Shown here piece after piece: positions 61,543 through 64,000 of a DNA stretch of 64,000 bases. The DNA lies in NCBI GenBank assembly GCA_050249835.1, contig JBFWPT010000016.1:1-64000 (forward strand), in the 5' to 3' direction. The first letter of the stretch is position 1. Every line of letters starts with the position of its first letter. The stretch is from Miltoncostaea sp050249835. Lineage in GTDB: Bacteria > Actinomycetota > Thermoleophilia > Miltoncostaeales > Miltoncostaeaceae. The notes below the pieces were generated by a model. That model saw only the letters and a list, made by a program, of their open reading frames with translations. It did not search any database and had not been told where the DNA came from. Made by a program: the position numbers and the translations under genes.

Positions 61543-62670
61543 TCAGCCGGTTCGAAGGACGTCGAGGACGCTGGTGTCGCGGCTGCCGCGGTTCGAGCCG
61601 CGCGGGAGGCGGACGATGCCGGTGTACCGGTTCTCGAGGATCACCGACGGCAGGCCGACGATGGCCCCTGATGCGGACCGTGCGATGCGCAGCGCCCCGA
61701 CCGGCTTGGCCCACTTCCAGGTGCGTCCATGGTCGGCGGAGGTGAAGAACCCGTCACCGCGGCGCTGGAATCCGCGCATCCACAGACGCCCGGCACCGGA
61801 GAACGAGTAGGAGATGCTTGAGCCGATCGCTTCGCCGCCCACCTGCAGGACCCGCACCGTCGCCCACCGGCGGCCGCCGTCGGTTGAGCGGATGATCGCA
61901 TCCACTCCGCGCAGGGACCGGCCGAACGCGACGACGGTCCGGGGCCGCTCTTGGTCGTAGACGACATCCTGGACGTCACGCAACCCCTGACCGTCGATCC
62001 TCCCGGTCCTGATCGGCGCCCAGGTACGCCCGCCATTGCCGCTGTAGACGAACCGGCTCCCGATCGCGTTGCCGTCCGCGTACACCTCGACGGTCACGTC
62101 GCGGCCGTTCGGCGACGCCCAGATCCGGCGGCAGCTGCCGCGGAGGCCGGGGGAGGGCGCCCACGTCGCCCCGGCGTCCCTGCTGACCTTCAACGACTGC
62201 GCGCCACGGCCGCCGCCGCAACGCCACGCGACCCCGGCGGCTGACGCGATCTCCTCCTCCTGGGAGGAGAGTTGCTGCCAGGTGAGCCCCCCATCACGGG
62301 AGATGTCGACCCTGTTGTCCAGGCTCGCGATCAGGGTGGCGCCCGCGCCGGTGCTGACGAGCGACGTAACCGGTGCTCCGAGCGTGAACGGGGTCCCCCA
62401 CGTCCGGCCGGCGTCCGGACTCCACGTCCCGATGTACCCGGACCCGCGGGAGGCGACCGCCAGCACCCGGTTCGGGGTGTCCGGATCCGGGATCAGCGTC
62501 CGCAGCGAGACCCCAGAGGATGGCGCGGGCAGAACGCCACGCTGATCCAAACCGGATGAGCCCACGCCCGCACCGACCGCCGGTGCTACCAGCAGGCATG
62601 CGCCTACACTCGCGGCGACGATGATCGGGGCGCCCCCGGGGCGGTGCCACCGCAGATGTGTGATCGACAC
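61543..62670 (-). CDS. Secreted BNR/sortilin-like beta-propeller protein
   Basis: This 375-aa protein starts at GTG 62,670 with GGAGGA upstream. A signal helix (residues 14-34) is followed by Asp-box repeats SPDAGRTWGTPF, SRDGGLTWQQL, SRDAGATWAPSP, SGNGGRTWAPI, STDGGRRWATV and SADHGRTWKWA, about six blades of a sortilin-type propeller. It has no CAP domain, unlike its neighbour. It lies just upstream of the BNR-CAP gene on the same strand, which suggests duplication. Binds unknown ligand. Confidence 0.83.
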   Translation of the reverse strand: MSITHLRWHRPGGAPIIVAASVGACLLVAPAVGAGVGSSGLDQRGVLPAPSSGVSLRTLIPDPDTPNRVLAVASRGSGYIGTWSPDAGRTWGTPFTLGAPVTSLVSTGAGATLIASLDNRVDISRDGGLTWQQLSSQEEEIASAAGVAWRCGGGRGAQSLKVSRDAGATWAPSPGLRGSCRRIWASPNGRDVTVEVYADGNAIGSRFVYSGNGGRTWAPIRTGRIDGQGLRDVQDVVYDQERPRTVVAFGRSLRGVDAIIRSTDGGRRWATVRVLQVGGEAIGSSISYSFSGAGRLWMRGFQRRGDGFFTSADHGRTWKWAKPVGALRIARSASGAIVGLPSVILENRYTGIVRLPRGSNRGSRDTSVLDVLRTG

Positions 62671-62827
62671 GTGGTCTTGTCCTCCGGGTTTCTTCGGGTC
62701 CCGCCTGCAGCATCGGGCGCTCGCTCCATCCATCCCTCGTGGGCGCCGAGAACGTACAACCCCGAGGGGATGCGACCGGACCCGATTCCACGCTCCTTCC
62801 GGCGATCGGCATCCAGCGCCGCCGCCG

Positions 62828-64000
62828 TCATCGCGGCCGTACCCCCGCATCGAACGTCACACGAGCGGTCACTCTTCTGTTGACCGTCTTCGGGCCTGCC
62901 GGTCCCGTGTAGCGGATGCGTACCGTGAACTTGCCGGGCCGGATCTTCAGCGGCCTCTCGATCTTGAACAGCTTGCGCCGCTGGGCGCTCATCTTGTTTG
63001 AGATCTTCGCAACCGTCTTGCCGTTGCGGAGAAGGGACACGGTCACCCTCCCGCCGGAAGGCGAGACGACGCTGACCCGGATCGCGCGTCCCTTCGTGAT
63101 GACCTTGCCGACGCTGAGGGCGAGGCGCGGACAACCGGTCGCGGTCGCCGCGGCCTTTCCGGGGCACCTGTCGGCGTTGTCGGGCACGCCATCGCCGTCA
63201 CGGTCACCCACGCCGCTGCCGCCAGGGACGCCGCCGGCAGGGCCGCCAGAGCCGCCAGGGCCGGCGGGGCCGCCCCCGACAGGACCGCCACCCGCGGGAC
63301 CGCGGCCATCTACCCCGAGGACCCTGACTCCGGGGTAGCCGGCGTACGCGGCGAAGGCGATGACGTAGGTCGAGCCGTTCCCGGCGGAGACAGCCGCCGG
63401 CCAGCCCGTCCACGACAGCTTGGTCTCCACCCCCGCCGGATAAGTCAACGGCGAAAGCACGGATCCGCCACGACTCAACGACTGCTCGCAGAGGCCGCCA
63501 TTGCTGTCATCCTGCGACAGGAACCGCACCGTCCCATCCGACTCGAAGGCACCACGGGACGGCTCGCAGCCGTCCGCGCCGACCCCGAGGATGAACACAG
63601 GGCCGGGAGCGCCACCAGGCGGGACCAGCCGGAAACGGGCACCAACCAACTGGCCGCCTTGCGGCTGCTCCCAAGTGATCAGGCCGACACCCTCAGGCGA
63701 GTAGTCGGTGATCGTCGTCCCCGGAACCGTCGGCGTGGTGATGGCGCCCATCTGGTCGGTCGGGGCGATCGAGCGGCTCCGGCCGTACGGGTGGTCGCTG
63801 CCCGAGTCCTCACCGGTTCCCCAGCGCACGATCGCGGACCCGTCCGGGGCCACCGCTAAGCCGGCGACGCGGGCGTCATCGCCCGCCTGGTCCGAGACGT
63901 CGAGGTACGAACCGAGAGCGCCCCCCTTCGTGAGCCGTTGTGCGTGCACGGAGTAGAGCCCCCCGGGCATGTGAAGCTCGTCGAACCCGAGCATCACCCC
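62828..64000 (-). CDS. C-terminal part of a large exported protein with thrombospondin type 3 motif
   Basis: The gene runs off the right edge, so the N-terminus is not visible; 390 residues are seen. They include beta strands (VRFLSQDDSNGGLCEQSLSR), a long Gly/Pro hinge of GGxxGPGG repeats, a Ca-binding thrombospondin-3 unit (VGDRDGDGVPDNADRCPG) and a basic Ig-like tail (SGGRVTVSLLRNGKTVAKIS, ending VTARVTFDAGVRPR). The tail is the type shared by other exported proteins here. A clear stop at 62,828 is followed by a 157-base gap to the next gene. Confidence 0.8.
   Translation of the reverse strand, partial: GVMLGFDELHMPGGLYSVHAQRLTKGGALGSYLDVSDQAGDDARVAGLAVAPDGSAIVRWGTGEDSGSDHPYGRSRSIAPTDQMGAITTPTVPGTTITDYSPEGVGLITWEQPQGGQLVGARFRLVPPGGAPGPVFILGVGADGCEPSRGAFESDGTVRFLSQDDSNGGLCEQSLSRGGSVLSPLTYPAGVETKLSWTGWPAAVSAGNGSTYVIAFAAYAGYPGVRVLGVDGRGPAGGGPVGGGPAGPGGSGGPAGGVPGGSGVGDRDGDGVPDNADRCPGKAAATATGCPRLALSVGKVITKGRAIRVSVVSPSGGRVTVSLLRNGKTVAKISNKMSAQRRKLFKIERPLKIRPGKFTVRIRYTGPAGPKTVNRRVTARVTFDAGVRPR

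Noticed and set aside
1..64000. CRISPR array or rRNA genes
   Set aside because: No regularly spaced short repeats and no rRNA-like conserved stretches were seen.

Overview
This 64 kb window is very GC-rich DNA, with many GTG starts, TTG starts and 4-base gene overlaps. It comes from an actinobacterium. The dense set of secreted proteins with DUF6636, Excalibur, SHOCT, PKD and BNR/CAP domains suggests Thermoleophilia (Solirubrobacter/Conexibacter/Patulibacter-like). That placement is inference from gene content. No housekeeping gene, rRNA or intact tRNA was found, so the window is accessory DNA: an integrated element next to a long island of exported proteins, or part of a large plasmid.

Region 1 (1-21.0 kb) is an integrative and conjugative element whose left end is not visible. 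It opens with the 3' end of an IS110-type transposase. Next come a MobF relaxase-helicase, a VapB45/VapC45-like toxin-antitoxin pair (MerR-DUF433 plus DUF5615) behind a near-leaderless promoter, a small zinc-ribbon protein and two single-TM proteins. The type IV secretion operon runs leftward from 13.6 to 6.0 kb: Pro-rich TM protein, small TM protein, accessory protein, VirB6/TrbL-like protein, SCO6880-like protein, VirB4 ATPase, small protein and VirD4 coupling ATPase. Every junction in it overlaps by 4-8 bases. Divergent from it is a one-piece sigma factor / zinc-finger anti-sigma / TM protein. Its tail ends in the same EFEPGP motif as the first protein of the transfer operon. Rightward from there lie a lipoprotein, a PKD protein, several small HTH regulators, an IclR regulator, a lysozyme-like/M23 wall hydrolase, an excisionase-like protein and a tyrosine integrase. 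A perfect 32-bp palindrome closes the module at 20,991-21,022.

Region 2 (21-32 kb) encodes exported proteins. The core is a rightward series of five genes at 25.4-31.9 kb: a stalk protein, a class-A beta-lactamase-fold enzyme, a SHOCT/stalk/DUF6636 protein, an Amidase_3 muramidase and a subtilisin-like protease. It looks like a cell-envelope sensing or remodelling unit.

Region 3 (32-46 kb) mixes intact secreted proteins with decayed genes: an RTX pseudogene, a 5'-truncated gene and a tandem duplicate with one broken copy. It also holds an operon of thermonuclease, M48 protease (both ending in Excalibur domains) and DUF6636 protein.

Region 4 (46-64 kb) carries large exported proteins: a PD40 propeller, a von Willebrand A protein, a matrixin-type protease, a cutinase-like protein with a C-terminal Trp/Gly-rich region, an RCC1-repeat protein, a BNR-CAP fusion, a BNR protein and the end of a large thrombospondin-3-repeat protein. 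Two related ~120-nt tRNA-like elements lie 13.4 kb apart, at 40.0 and 53.5 kb, in the same orientation.
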